Position numbers and translations under genes: made by a program. A DNA stretch of 64,000 nt from Rhizobium johnstonii 3841 (GTDB taxonomy: Bacteria > Pseudomonadota > Alphaproteobacteria > Rhizobiales > Rhizobiaceae): contig NC_008380.1 in NCBI RefSeq assembly GCF_000009265.1, positions 1,555,501-1,619,500 on the forward strand, given 5' to 3'. Shown piece after piece: positions 1-7,904 of the stretch (its first letter is position 1; every line of letters begins with the position of its first letter). The notes beneath the pieces were generated by a model. The model was not told the DNA's origin. It saw nothing but the letters and a program-made list of their open reading frames with translations, and searched no databases.

Positions 1-282
1 CTGCCCTGGACGATCGGCGCCTATTTTCTCTTCGGGCAGATGCTGATCCTGTCGTCCTATTTCCAGTCGATCGGCGATGCGCCGCGCGCGGCGATCTTCG
101 GCCTGTCGCGGCCCTATCTGCTCACCCTGCCGCTCACCTTCCTGCTGCCCTTCGTCTTTGGCGAGCAGGGGATCTGGATGGTGCCGGTCTTTGCCGAGGC
201 AGGCATGTTCATCCTTGCTTTCCTGGTGCTGTCGCAGAACGCCAAACGCCGCGGCTGGCGCTACGGGCTTCTGCCCGCCTGA
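1..282 (+). CDS. MATE-family multidrug efflux transporter, C-terminal fragment
   Basis: The reading frame is open from the first base, so this is the 3' end of a longer gene (about 93 residues visible). Two long hydrophobic segments can be seen, separated by the short loop FGEQGIW, and the protein ends in a basic tail (NAKRRGWRYG). The motif FQSIGDAPRAAIFGLSRP resembles the penultimate-helix region of MATE (NorM/DinF-type) cation antiporters, where a small residue-rich loop precedes an R-P pair. It would sit in the inner membrane. Substrate cannot be inferred. The gene converges on the small cysteine-rich gene and shares its terminator. The family call rests on a fragment only. Confidence 0.7.
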   Translation: MPWTIGAYFLFGQMLILSSYFQSIGDAPRAAIFGLSRPYLLTLPLTFLLPFVFGEQGIWMVPVFAEAGMFILAFLVLSQNAKRRGWRYGLLPA

Positions 283-289
283 AACGCAA

Positions 290-316
290 AAGCCGCGCAC
301 CCCGGCGCGGCTTGTC
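290..316. terminator. Bidirectional Rho-independent terminator
   Basis: A perfect 9-bp stem, AAGCCGCGC (290-298) pairing with GCGCGGCTT (305-313), with a 6-nt loop. It lies between the stop of the transporter gene on the plus strand and the stop of the small cysteine-rich gene on the minus strand, with A-rich sequence on the left (minus-strand T tract) and a weak T tract on the right. Confidence 0.7.
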
Positions 317-325
317 TCATGTTGT

Positions 326-487
326 TTATTCTTTGCCTGCCGAAGCGGCCGATGTCGCGGCTTCCGCCTCATTCAGCGCCTCGGCGCATTCCTGGCAGCA
401 GACCTCGACAGTCTTGCCGCCGAGCTTGACGGTGATGGTCTCCGCGCCGAGTTCGCAGTCGCAGGCAGCACATGTGGTCTTCTTCAT
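326..487 (-). CDS. Small cysteine-rich putative metal-binding protein (53 aa)
   Basis: ATG at 487 is preceded by GGAGGATCACCAG, a good ribosome-binding site. The 53-residue product begins MKKTTCAACDCEL and has six cysteines: C6, C9, C11, C30, C31 and C34. The spacing C-x2-C-x-C ... CC-x2-C resembles the small treble-clef-like YHS/TRASH metal-binding modules, so zinc or copper binding is plausible. The C-terminus is an Ala/Glu-rich low-complexity tail. No signal peptide is visible, so it is probably cytoplasmic. It is monocistronic between a terminator and the AraC gene. The function is unknown; metal sensing or chaperoning is inference from the cysteine pattern only. Confidence 0.75.
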   Translation of the reverse strand: MKKTTCAACDCELGAETITVKLGGKTVEVCCQECAEALNEAEAATSAASAGKE

Positions 488-588
488 CTGGTGATCCTCC
501 GTTGATCGTCCCGTGATCGGGACAGGCTCATAAGATCATCGAAGACGGCATCGGCGCTGTCGAAATCTTTAGCGATCGACCTGGGCTC

Positions 589-1425
589 TTACTTCCGCCG
601 CAGCTGTGCCGAGCGCTGGAATTCGGCCGGAGTCTGGCCGAAGGACTGTTTGAAGGAAGCGCTGAAATGGCTGTGGCTGGAAAAGCCGAGATCGAGACCG
701 AGCGCGGTCAGATCCTCATATTGGCCAAGCAGATCGAGAGCACGGGCAAGCCGCAGCCGCAGCTGGTAGCGGTAAAGTGGCGTCGCCTCGACCTGCTGGA
801 AGACCTGGGTGAGATAAACGGGCGAGACGCCCACTTCGGTGGCGATTTCCGAAAGTGTCCAGCGCCGCGCGAGATCGGAGGAAAGCACCAGCTTTGCCCG
901 GTCGACGAGTTTCTGCCGGCCGGCGCTGGCGCCCGCTGCGTGCGATGTGCGCTCGCCGAGCGAACGGCGCACGAGCGTCAGCGCCAATATTTCCGCCTCC
1001 AGTGTTTCGGCGACGTTGCGGCTGAGACCATGGCGCAGGAGCGCAACCAGCGCCTGCGCGCGCGGATCGATCCGCCGGCGCTGGCGGCGGAAGGAAAAGG
1101 GCGGGCCGGGCTGCGCCTGCTCCTTCGGCGTAAGCTCTTCGAGCATGGAGTCGTCGATCGCCAGATCGATGCAGGCGTCGCCACCCTCGATAGGGTGGCT
1201 GATCCGGTATCCCTGGCCGGTATTGAAGAACAAGACCTGATTGGCTTCCGCCACCGTATCATTGCGGCCGACATGCCGCATGAAGACGCCGCGATAGGGA
1301 TAGACGAGGCTCGTCCTGTGGGCGCATTCCTCGTCGCTCTTATGACGGCACTCGCCATTGCAGACGATGTCACGAATAGTGACCATCTTCGTTTTCAGAA
1401 GGGGTGCCGTTGAGAACTGGGACAT
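589..1425 (-). CDS. AraC-family transcriptional regulator
   Basis: 278 residues. The C-terminal ~100 residues form a typical AraC/XylS double helix-turn-helix: the first helix pair is around WTLSEIATEVGVSPVYLTQVF and the second includes LGLDLGFSSHSHFSASFKQSFGQTPAEFQ, the family signature. The N-terminal part (about residues 10-160) is a probable sensing domain and has several cysteines (CNGECRHKSDEEC) near its start, which might bind a metal or respond to redox state. The start is at ATG 1425 after GGAATATGCA. It is divergent from nothing obvious; the DUF1127 gene lies upstream on the same strand. Target genes are unknown. Confidence 0.85.
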   Translation of the reverse strand: MSQFSTAPLLKTKMVTIRDIVCNGECRHKSDEECAHRTSLVYPYRGVFMRHVGRNDTVAEANQVLFFNTGQGYRISHPIEGGDACIDLAIDDSMLEELTPKEQAQPGPPFSFRRQRRRIDPRAQALVALLRHGLSRNVAETLEAEILALTLVRRSLGERTSHAAGASAGRQKLVDRAKLVLSSDLARRWTLSEIATEVGVSPVYLTQVFQQVEATPLYRYQLRLRLARALDLLGQYEDLTALGLDLGFSSHSHFSASFKQSFGQTPAEFQRSAQLRRK

Positions 1426-1476
1426 TGCATATTCCGTATCAGACAGGCCAGAACCGACAGTACTTATAACAGCACT

Positions 1477-1704
1477 TTAGTAACGGCTGTAGACATGAAC
1501 ATCGCTTTCCGTCTGCCCCCTGGAAAGGCCGATATCCTTCAGCTGTTCGTCGGAAAGCTCCATCAACGCATTCAGGTTGCGTCGTTCGTTTATTTTGCGC
1601 GCCAGCCAGCGCGCCGCCGTGATTGCGGCAGGGAACAGGCTGGGTCGAGTACGACGCGAAGAGCGAATATTTCGGGCCGGTATCGTGAAATTCAGGCTGT
1701 GCAT
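1477..1704 (-). CDS. DUF1127 (YjiS-like) small protein
   Basis: 75 residues. The C-terminal half carries the DUF1127 signature: a run of arginines and asparagines (KINERRNLNALMELSDEQL) followed by KDIGLSR and an acidic/aromatic tail. DUF1127 proteins are small, basic and common in alphaproteobacteria; some have been linked to RNA turnover and stress or phosphate/carbon metabolism, but the role here is unknown. The start at 1704 follows GGAGGATCACC. That GGAGG is the 3' arm of a perfect 9-bp hairpin (separate entry), so translation is likely to depend on opening of the leader structure. Confidence 0.8.
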   Translation of the reverse strand: MHSLNFTIPARNIRSSRRTRPSLFPAAITAARWLARKINERRNLNALMELSDEQLKDIGLSRGQTESDVHVYSRY

Positions 1705-1710
1705 GGTGAT

Positions 1711-1734
1711 CCTCCATCCGTGTTTGGATGGAGG
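1711..1734 (-). promoter_or_regulatory. Hairpin sequestering the Shine-Dalgarno of the DUF1127 gene
   Basis: Read on the minus strand, CCTCCATCC (1734-1726), a 6-nt loop AAACAC and GGATGGAGG (1719-1711) form a perfect 9-bp stem. The GGAGG of the right arm is the only good Shine-Dalgarno sequence and lies 6 nt before the ATG at 1704, so the site would be fully paired in the folded leader. The pairing is seen directly; a role as a thermosensor, sRNA target or protein target is inference. Confidence 0.6.
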
Positions 1735-1793
1735 CAGTGAACCATCAGTTGCAGCTTCGCGCTGTCAGATTATTTAGCGATCGAACGCGACGC

Positions 1794-2591
1794 TTACGCC
1801 TTCAGCAGCCACTCGTGCTCGGCGGCATTGTGGAATTTCCAGATCCGCTGCGGCCCGGCCATGACGTTGAGGTAATAGAGGTCGTAGCCATGGCAGGCGG
1901 CACAGGGGTGGTAGCCCTTCGGCACCAGCGTCACATCGCCGTCCTCGAGCGCCATTGCCTCGTCAAGCGAACGATCGTCGGTATAGACGCGCTGGAAAGC
2001 GAAGCCCTGCGGCGGGTTGAGGCGATGGTAATAGGTCTCTTCCAGGAAGCTCTCGTTCGGCAGATCGTCCTGGTCGTGTTTGTGCGGCGGATAGGAGGAG
2101 GTGTGTCCACCCGGCGTGATCACCTCGACGACCAGCAGCGAATGCGCCGAGCTGTCATCTTCCGGCATGATATTGTTGACATAGCGCACATTCGTGCCCT
2201 TGCCGCGCGTCACCTGCGGATGCGTGCCGGGCGGGATTTCCTTGGCCTGATAGGTGCCGCCGCCGGGTGCCGAGCAGACCGCGAGCTCCAGATCGGTCTC
2301 CGCCGTCACCGACCATGTCGATTCCATCGGGATGTAGAGCGCGTGCGGCGCGCCCTCGAACGGGTTCATCCGGCCGCCGAGCGTGCCGAAATCCTTGGTG
2401 CCGGCAGACGCCTTGCCCTTGCCGGTCACCCAGACGAGGCAGACTTCGCGATCGCCCGTCTCTCCCGAAACGGTCTCGCCCGGCTTCATCCGATGCAGAT
2501 CGAAGCCGACATAGGTCCAGCCGGCGTTTTCCGGGGTGACATGGGTGACGCGGCCATGCGTGCCCGATGGTTTCACCTTGAGATTTGGCAT
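1794..2591 (-). CDS. iolB: 5-deoxy-glucuronate isomerase
   Basis: 265 residues, normal for IolB. The protein is a bicupin that isomerises 5-deoxy-D-glucuronate to 2-deoxy-5-keto-D-gluconate in myo-inositol catabolism. Family signatures include GGHTSSYPPHKHDQDD, with histidines and acidic residues of the metal site, and PKGYHPCAACHGYDLYYLNVMAG near the C-terminus. ATG at 2591 follows GAGGAGAAACACCA. It is the last gene of the leftward iolR-C-D-E-B cluster and is separated from iolE by a repeat-filled gap of about 245 bp, so it may be partly uncoupled from the upstream genes. Confidence 0.95.
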   Translation of the reverse strand: MPNLKVKPSGTHGRVTHVTPENAGWTYVGFDLHRMKPGETVSGETGDREVCLVWVTGKGKASAGTKDFGTLGGRMNPFEGAPHALYIPMESTWSVTAETDLELAVCSAPGGGTYQAKEIPPGTHPQVTRGKGTNVRYVNNIMPEDDSSAHSLLVVEVITPGGHTSSYPPHKHDQDDLPNESFLEETYYHRLNPPQGFAFQRVYTDDRSLDEAMALEDGDVTLVPKGYHPCAACHGYDLYYLNVMAGPQRIWKFHNAAEHEWLLKA

Positions 2592-2625
2592 TGGTGTTTC
2601 TCCTCGTAAATTGGCGTGTGCGGCC

Positions 2626-2776
2626 CCCCCTCATCCGGCTGCCGCCACCTTCTCCCCGAGGGGAGAAGGGATGTGCCGCGCCGCCTCTTTCCCCTTCTCC
2701 CCAGCGGGGGTCCGAAGGACGGGTTGAGTCCGGTGGCTTAACCCAGGCAAAGGTGTCCGGAGGGCGGATGAGGGGG
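2626..2776. repeat. RIME-like palindromic intergenic element between iolB and iolE
   Basis: The outer arms CCCCCTCATCCG (2626-2637) and CGGATGAGGGGG (2765-2776) are perfect inverted repeats. Inside is a hairpin, CCTTCTCCCC / GGGGAGAAGG (2649-2670), and a second half copy of the C-rich arm near 2692-2705. The element resembles the 'CCCTCATCCGGCTGCCG' repeats of rhizobia (RIME type). A related copy lies upstream of cimA. A further inverted pair, CCCCCTTGTGGGGAGGGG, follows at about 2808-2825. Confidence 0.7.
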
Positions 2777-2836
2777 CGTCTTGCTCCGGCTGTCCTGATC
2801 AGCCTCTCCCCCTTGTGGGGAGGGGTCTTGTGCTCG

Positions 2837-3754
2837 CTATCCCTTGGGGAAGCCTTCCGTTTCCACTGTATAGCCCGCGGCCGTCATGACGCGCATCAAT
2901 TCGGCGTGGCCGATCTCGGCCATTTTCTGCGGCGGGGCCTTGCGCGGATCCTGTTCGGCCTCGACGACAAACCAGCCTTCATAGCCGTGATCGGCAAGCC
3001 GCTGGACGATGGCGCCGAAATCGAGCGAGCCGTCGCCCGGCACCGTGAAGGCGCCAAGCGCCACCGCATCGAGGAAGGACTGCCGGCTGCGGTCCAGCCC
3101 ATCCACGACAGGCTTGCGGATGTCCTTGACGTGAACATGGTTGATGCGGGCGTGGTGGTTTCCGATGGCGCGCAGCACGTCGCCGCCGGCAAAGGCGAGA
3201 TGGCCGGCATCGAGCAGCAGCGGGATGCCTTCGCCCGAATGACGCATGAAGGCGTCGAGTTCCGGCTCGGTCTCGACCACGGCCGCCATGTGGTGGTGAT
3301 AGGAAAGCGGCATGCCTTGCTCGGCGCACCATTCCCCGAATTCCGTGACGCGGCGCGCATAGGCCTTCATCTCGTCATCGGAAAGGCGCGGCTTGGTCGC
3401 GAGCGGCTTGGAGCGGTCGCCCTGGATGGAGCGACCGACTTCGCCATAAACGATGCAAGGTGCATTGACCGCCTTGAACAGCGCGATCATCGGCGCGATG
3501 CGGTCCTTGTTGGCGGCAAGCTCCTCATTGACCAGCGTGCCGGAGAACCAGCCACCGCACAGCGTCACGTCGGCGGCGCGCAGGATGGGCAGCATCTCCT
3601 CGGGATTGCTGGGGAAACGGCGGCCTTGCTCCATGCCGGTAAAGCCAGCACTTCGGGACTGCCGCAGGCATTCCTCGAGAGACACGTCGTCGCTGAGTTC
3701 AGGAAGGTCGTCGTTCCACCAAGCGATGGGCGACATGCCGAGTTTGGCCTTCAT
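2837..3754 (-). CDS. iolE: myo-inosose-2 dehydratase
   Basis: 305 residues from ATG 3754, which has AAGGAG seven bases upstream; an in-frame start at 3775 is less likely because it lacks such a site. IolE dehydrates 2-keto-myo-inositol to the trihydroxycyclohexane-dione that IolD hydrolyses. The protein is a xylose-isomerase-like TIM barrel: it starts MKAKLGMSPIAWWNDDLPEL, typical of IolE, and shows metal-ligand stretches such as YHHHMAAVVET, LLLDAGHLAFAGGD and INHVHVKDIRKPV. It lies 66 bp downstream of iolD on the same strand and is part of the same operon. Confidence 0.95.
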   Translation of the reverse strand: MKAKLGMSPIAWWNDDLPELSDDVSLEECLRQSRSAGFTGMEQGRRFPSNPEEMLPILRAADVTLCGGWFSGTLVNEELAANKDRIAPMIALFKAVNAPCIVYGEVGRSIQGDRSKPLATKPRLSDDEMKAYARRVTEFGEWCAEQGMPLSYHHHMAAVVETEPELDAFMRHSGEGIPLLLDAGHLAFAGGDVLRAIGNHHARINHVHVKDIRKPVVDGLDRSRQSFLDAVALGAFTVPGDGSLDFGAIVQRLADHGYEGWFVVEAEQDPRKAPPQKMAEIGHAELMRVMTAAGYTVETEGFPKG

Positions 3755-3820
3755 CAACATTCTCCTTAAAAGCATTGCGGAGGAGCGGTGCCGCTCCTCC
3801 AGAAAAATGACAGCAATCGA

Positions 3821-5671
3821 TCAGCCGACGCGCTGGGCAGCACGTGCTTTGACATAGGCCTCATGCGCCCTGTTGACCTCACTGCGCGAGCTGACCTCAG
3901 GCACCGCGACATCCCACCAGTGGCCGCCGGCTTCTGTGGTGATCAGCGGATCGGTGTCGATGACGAAGACCGACGTGCGGTCGTTCTTCCTGGAATCGGC
4001 GAGCGCCTGTTCCAGCTCGGCGATCGAGGCGACCTTGACGGCGATGGCGCCCATGCTTTCGGCATGCGCGCGGAAATCGATCTCCGGCATCACCTCGTGA
4101 TAGGAGTCCTTGAGCAGATTGTTGAAGTTGGCGCCGCCGGTTCCCATTTGCAATCGGTTGATGCAGCCGTAACCGCGATTATCGAGCACGATGATGTTGA
4201 GCTTGAGGCCGAGCATGACCGAGGTCGCAAGCTCGGAATTCATCATCATGTAGGAACCGTCGCCGACCATGACGACGACGTCCCGTTCGGGACGCGCCAT
4301 CTTGGCGCCGAGCCCGCCGGCGATCTCGTAGCCCATGCAGGAAAAGCCGTATTCCATGTGATAGCTGCCCGGAGCCGTCGCCGGCCAGAGCTTGTGCAAT
4401 TCGCCGGGAAGGCCGCCTGCAGCGCAAAGAACCGTCGTATTCTCGCCGCCGATCGTGCGCGCCACCGCGCCGATCACCTGCGCATCGGAGGGCAGGGCGG
4501 CATTGGTCGTCGCCATCGCCCTGGCCGCAGCCTCCATCCAGATCTTTTTCTCCGCCGCTGCCTTCTCGGCGAGTGCTGCCGGCGCCTTCCAGCCCGAAAG
4601 CCCTGCCGAAAGCGCCTTCAGCCCTTCGCGGGCGTCCGCCACCAGCGGATGGCTGTCGTGCTTCACCGCGTCATAGGCGGCGATATTGAGGCCGATCATC
4701 TTCAGGCTGTCGTTCTTGAACAGCGCCCAGGAGCCGGTGGTGAAATCCTGGCAGCGCGTGCCGACGGCGATGACGAGGTCCGTCTCTTCGGCGATCGCAT
4801 TCGCCGCCGACGTGCCGGTGACGCCGACCGAGCCGAGCGCCAGCGGATGGGTTTCGTTGATCGCCGACTTGCCGGCCTGGCTGACGACGACCGGAATGCC
4901 GTGGGCCTCGGCAAAGGCGGCAAGTTCCTTCGTCGCCTGCGAATAAAGCACGCCGCCGCCGGCAACGATCACCGGCTTCTGCGATGCCTTGATCAGCGCG
5001 ATGGCATTCGCCAGCTCGTCCGCATCCGGCTGCGGCCGGCGGGTCGTCCAGACTTTTTCCGCAAACAGGCTTTCCGGATAATCATAGGCTTCTGCCTGAA
5101 CGTCCTGGCAGAGCGACAATGTCACCGGGCCGCAATCGAGCGGGTCGGTCAGGACCTGCATGGCGCGCTTCAGCGCCGTGATGATCTGCTCGGGCCGGGT
5201 GATGCGGTCGAAATAGCGCGAAACCGAACGGAAGGCATCATTGGCCGAAACCGTGCCGTCGCCGAAATCCTCGATCTGTTGCAGCACCGGATCCGGCGCG
5301 CGGTTGGCGAAGACGTCGCCCGGCAGGAAGAGAACGGGGATACGATTGACATGCGCCACGCCGGCGGCCGTCACCATGTTCAGCGCGCCCGGACCGATCG
5401 AGCTCGTGCAGGCCATGAAGCGCGTGCGGAAATTCGCCTTGGCATAGGCAATCGCGGCATGCGCCATGCCCTGTTCGTTGTGGGCGCGATAGGTCGTCAA
5501 TTCCTCGCGCACCTGATAGAGCGCCTCGCCGATACCGGCGACGTTGCCGTGACCGAAGATCGCCCAGACACCGCCGAAGATCGGCACTTTCTTGCCGTCG
5601 ACGATCGTCATCTGTACTTTCAGGAAATGTGCGACGGCCTGCGCCATCGTCAACCGTATCGTCTTGCCCAT
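3821..5671 (-). CDS. iolD: 3D-(3,5/4)-trihydroxycyclohexane-1,2-dione acylhydrolase
   Basis: 616 residues from ATG 5671, which is preceded by GGGAGGACCCG; the frame stays open upstream to 5782 but that part runs through a repeat. IolD is a thiamine-diphosphate enzyme that opens the inositol-derived ring to 5-deoxy-glucuronate. Visible features are an N-terminal PYR domain with the conserved glutamate in HNEQGMAHAAIAYAK, a central domain, and a C-terminal PP domain with the TPP motif starting at GDGSYMMMNSEL and ending in LDNRGYGC. It is flanked by iolC upstream and iolE downstream on the same strand. Confidence 0.95.
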   Translation of the reverse strand: MGKTIRLTMAQAVAHFLKVQMTIVDGKKVPIFGGVWAIFGHGNVAGIGEALYQVREELTTYRAHNEQGMAHAAIAYAKANFRTRFMACTSSIGPGALNMVTAAGVAHVNRIPVLFLPGDVFANRAPDPVLQQIEDFGDGTVSANDAFRSVSRYFDRITRPEQIITALKRAMQVLTDPLDCGPVTLSLCQDVQAEAYDYPESLFAEKVWTTRRPQPDADELANAIALIKASQKPVIVAGGGVLYSQATKELAAFAEAHGIPVVVSQAGKSAINETHPLALGSVGVTGTSAANAIAEETDLVIAVGTRCQDFTTGSWALFKNDSLKMIGLNIAAYDAVKHDSHPLVADAREGLKALSAGLSGWKAPAALAEKAAAEKKIWMEAAARAMATTNAALPSDAQVIGAVARTIGGENTTVLCAAGGLPGELHKLWPATAPGSYHMEYGFSCMGYEIAGGLGAKMARPERDVVVMVGDGSYMMMNSELATSVMLGLKLNIIVLDNRGYGCINRLQMGTGGANFNNLLKDSYHEVMPEIDFRAHAESMGAIAVKVASIAELEQALADSRKNDRTSVFVIDTDPLITTEAGGHWWDVAVPEVSSRSEVNRAHEAYVKARAAQRVG

Positions 5672-5704
5672 CGGGTCCTCCCGCAATCTTTCTTTTCGCA
5701 TTTT

Positions 5705-5858
5705 CCCCTCTCCAACCCCTCCCCACAAGGGGAGGGCTGACCTGCCGCGCTCTCTACATTCTCGCCGCAACGTCTCCTCCAAAGGGAAGCTTGCTGATGG
5801 CGTGAGGGCGGTGCTCCGGGTTAAGTCCCCCCTTGTGGGGAGGGGTTGGGGAGGGGTC
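5705..5858. repeat. Palindromic repeat between iolC and iolD
   Basis: The left arm (about 5705-5735), containing CCAACCCCTCCCCACAAGG, is matched by an inverted right arm (about 5827-5858), containing CCTTGTGGGGAGGGGTTGG. Most of the 199-bp gap between iolD and iolC is this element. Related C-rich arms occur at 2808-2825. If transcribed it would form a long hairpin inside the iol operon and could affect mRNA stability or downstream expression. Confidence 0.7.
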
Positions 5859-5870
5859 TTAATTCTAAGT

Positions 5871-7805
5871 CTACTGATGTCCGCGCGTCTTCAGCCACGC
5901 CTCTGTCAGTTGCTGGAAGCGGCCGGCCATATCGGCGATCGCTTCCTCGTCGTTCATTTCGCCTGAAAGCCAGGCGCGCGCCGGATCGGCAAAGATCGTC
6001 CGGCCGACGGCGAAACCCTTCACGGAGGGAGCTGCCAGCGTCGCCTCGAAGCAGGAAATCAGCTCGCCGGCGGGCGCCTCGAGCCCGAGCAGCACGATAC
6101 CGCGGCACCATGGATCATTTTTGGCGATCACCGCATCGATCTTCTTCCAGGCTTCACGGGATGCCTGCGGCTCCAGCTTCCACCAATCCGGCTTGATGCC
6201 GAGCGCATAGAGTTCCTCCAGCGCGGTCGCGATCGTGTCGTCGGTGAGTGGCCCGTTCTTGCCGGCGATGATCTCCACCAGCAGCTCGCGGCCGACCTTG
6301 CGGGCGGCCTCGAACAGCGTCCGCAGCTTCTCCTGCTGCTCCGTCTTCAAGTCGGCCGGATCATCAGGATGATAGAAGCACAGGCATTTGATGCAATGAC
6401 CGAGCGGCCATTCGACGAGCTGCGAGCCGATATCCTGGCTGAATTCGAAGCGCAGCGGCTTCGAACCCGGCAATTCCACCGGCCGGCCGATCCAGGAAAA
6501 ATTCTTCGTCGCCGCATCGAAGAAGGCGTCGCGGCCGAAGCGTTCGTCGATCAGCATGCCGTAGCCGTCGCGGCCGTTCGAAACCCGCGCCGCTGCCGCC
6601 ACCGCCAGCCGCTTGAAAGCGACAATCTTCTCATGGCCGACGCCGAGCTCATCGGCGACGCTGACGAGCTGCGAGCGGTGGTCGATCGCCAGCGCCATCA
6701 AAAGCGGGATTTCGCCGCGCCGGGTCGATGCCCAGTGGATATGGTTGAGTGCCTCGTCCTTGCGCAGTGCCCGGTGTTTGCTGCCGGTCGTCAGGAAGAA
6801 GTCGAGTTCTGCCCAGGTCGGATATTCCGGCGAGCAGAGCAGGCGGGAGACGGCGAAGGCGCCGCAGGCATTGGCCCAGGTGGCGCAGGTCTTCAGCGGC
6901 TCGTCGCGAAGGAAACCGCGCAGGAAGCCGGACATGAAGGCATCGCCGGCGCCGAGCACGTTGAAGACTTCGATCGGGAAACCCTGGCCGATGATCCCGG
7001 CTTCGAGATCATCGGCGATCGGCCCGTCATAGACGATGCAGCCCATGGCGCCGCGCTTGAGCACGATCGTCGCCGGCGACAGGCGGCGGATCTCCTTCAG
7101 CGCGCCGAGCACGTCGTCGGCGCCGGAAGCGATCAGGATTTCTTCTTCGGTGCCGACAATGAGGTCGCAGTCAGGCAGCGTCTCCTTCATCTTAGAGGAG
7201 ACCCGGTCGGATTTCACGTAGCGCTCGAAGCCTTCCGCATGGCCGGCAAGGCCCCAGAGGTTCGGTCGGTAATCGATGTCGAAGATCACCTTGCGGCCGT
7301 TCGCCTTGGCGATGCGGATAGCTTTGCGTTGCGCGGCCTCGGTATTCGGCCGCGAGAAATGCGTGCCGGAAACGAGAACGGCGCGCGAGGATCTGATGAA
7401 ATCTTCGTCGATATCGCCTTCATCGAGCGCCATGTCGGCGCAGTCCGACCGATAGAAGATCATCGGCGACACGCCCTCGGCCTCGACCGCCAGCAACACG
7501 AGCGCCGTCAGTCGCTCCTTGTCGGTGACGATGCCATCTGTCGCGACACCTTCGCGCGCCGACTGCTCGCGGATGAAACGTCCCATCTGCTCGTCGCCGA
7601 CGCGGGTGATGAGGCCGGATTTGAGGCCGAGCCGCGCCGTGCCGATGGCGATATTGGCCGGGCAGCCACCGACGGACTTGGCGAAGGAGCCAATATCCTC
7701 CAGCCGCGAACCGATCTGCTGGCCGTAAAGATCGACCGAGGAACGGCCGATGGTGATCACATCAAGCGCCGGCTCCGGCTGTGAACCCGGATTCGATTGT
7801 ACCAT
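5871..7805 (-). CDS. iolC: Bifunctional 5-dehydro-2-deoxygluconokinase (PfkB) with C-terminal DUF2090 domain
   Basis: 644 residues, about twice the length of a stand-alone IolC. Residues ~14-325 are a PfkB/ribokinase domain: VGGCPANIA near residue 45 and the anion-hole/catalytic motif GAGDAF at 285-290. Residues ~340-640 are a DUF2090 domain (for example LMALAIDHRSQL and KCLCFYHPDD), a TIM-barrel aldolase-like family. The kinase phosphorylates 2-deoxy-5-keto-D-gluconate; the DUF2090 part may supply the following aldolase step (IolJ role), which is inference. ATG 7805 follows GGGAGGACATC. The gene is preceded by a promoter and two IolR-type operators overlapping the 3' end of iolR. Confidence 0.92.
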   Translation of the reverse strand: MVQSNPGSQPEPALDVITIGRSSVDLYGQQIGSRLEDIGSFAKSVGGCPANIAIGTARLGLKSGLITRVGDEQMGRFIREQSAREGVATDGIVTDKERLTALVLLAVEAEGVSPMIFYRSDCADMALDEGDIDEDFIRSSRAVLVSGTHFSRPNTEAAQRKAIRIAKANGRKVIFDIDYRPNLWGLAGHAEGFERYVKSDRVSSKMKETLPDCDLIVGTEEEILIASGADDVLGALKEIRRLSPATIVLKRGAMGCIVYDGPIADDLEAGIIGQGFPIEVFNVLGAGDAFMSGFLRGFLRDEPLKTCATWANACGAFAVSRLLCSPEYPTWAELDFFLTTGSKHRALRKDEALNHIHWASTRRGEIPLLMALAIDHRSQLVSVADELGVGHEKIVAFKRLAVAAAARVSNGRDGYGMLIDERFGRDAFFDAATKNFSWIGRPVELPGSKPLRFEFSQDIGSQLVEWPLGHCIKCLCFYHPDDPADLKTEQQEKLRTLFEAARKVGRELLVEIIAGKNGPLTDDTIATALEELYALGIKPDWWKLEPQASREAWKKIDAVIAKNDPWCRGIVLLGLEAPAGELISCFEATLAAPSVKGFAVGRTIFADPARAWLSGEMNDEEAIADMAGRFQQLTEAWLKTRGHQ

Positions 7806-7858
7806 GATGTCCTCCCGCTAGATTTTGCGCGGCTTCCAGTGCCTGCGTATTTTCAATA

Positions 7859-7887
7859 ATGAAACATCGGTTCCGATATTTTGTCAA
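7859..7887 (-). promoter_or_regulatory. Putative iolC promoter
   Basis: On the minus strand TTGACA (7887-7882) is followed after 17 nt by TTTCAT (7864-7859). The -35 box is a perfect consensus and the -10 box is poor. The two boxes flank or overlap IolR-type sites, which would allow direct repression. This would give iolCDEB a promoter of its own downstream of iolR. Confidence 0.45.
7861..7874 (-). promoter_or_regulatory. Putative IolR operator 2 before iolC
   Basis: On the minus strand this reads GGAACCGATGTTTC, that is GGAA-N6-TTTC. It lies in the spacer between the putative -35 and -10 of iolC. The motif GGAA-N6-TTCC is, as I recall, the one described for the RpiR-type IolR of Sinorhizobium meliloti. 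Confidence 0.5.
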
Positions 7888-7890
7888 TTC

Positions 7891-7904
7891 GGAATGTTTA
7901 TTCC
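7891..7904 (-). promoter_or_regulatory. Putative IolR operator 1 before iolC
   Basis: A perfect GGAA-N6-TTCC site (GGAATGTTTATTCC on the plus strand). It overlaps the iolR stop codon and lies immediately upstream of the TTGACA box of the putative iolC promoter. This is the best match to the IolR motif in the window. Confidence 0.6.
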
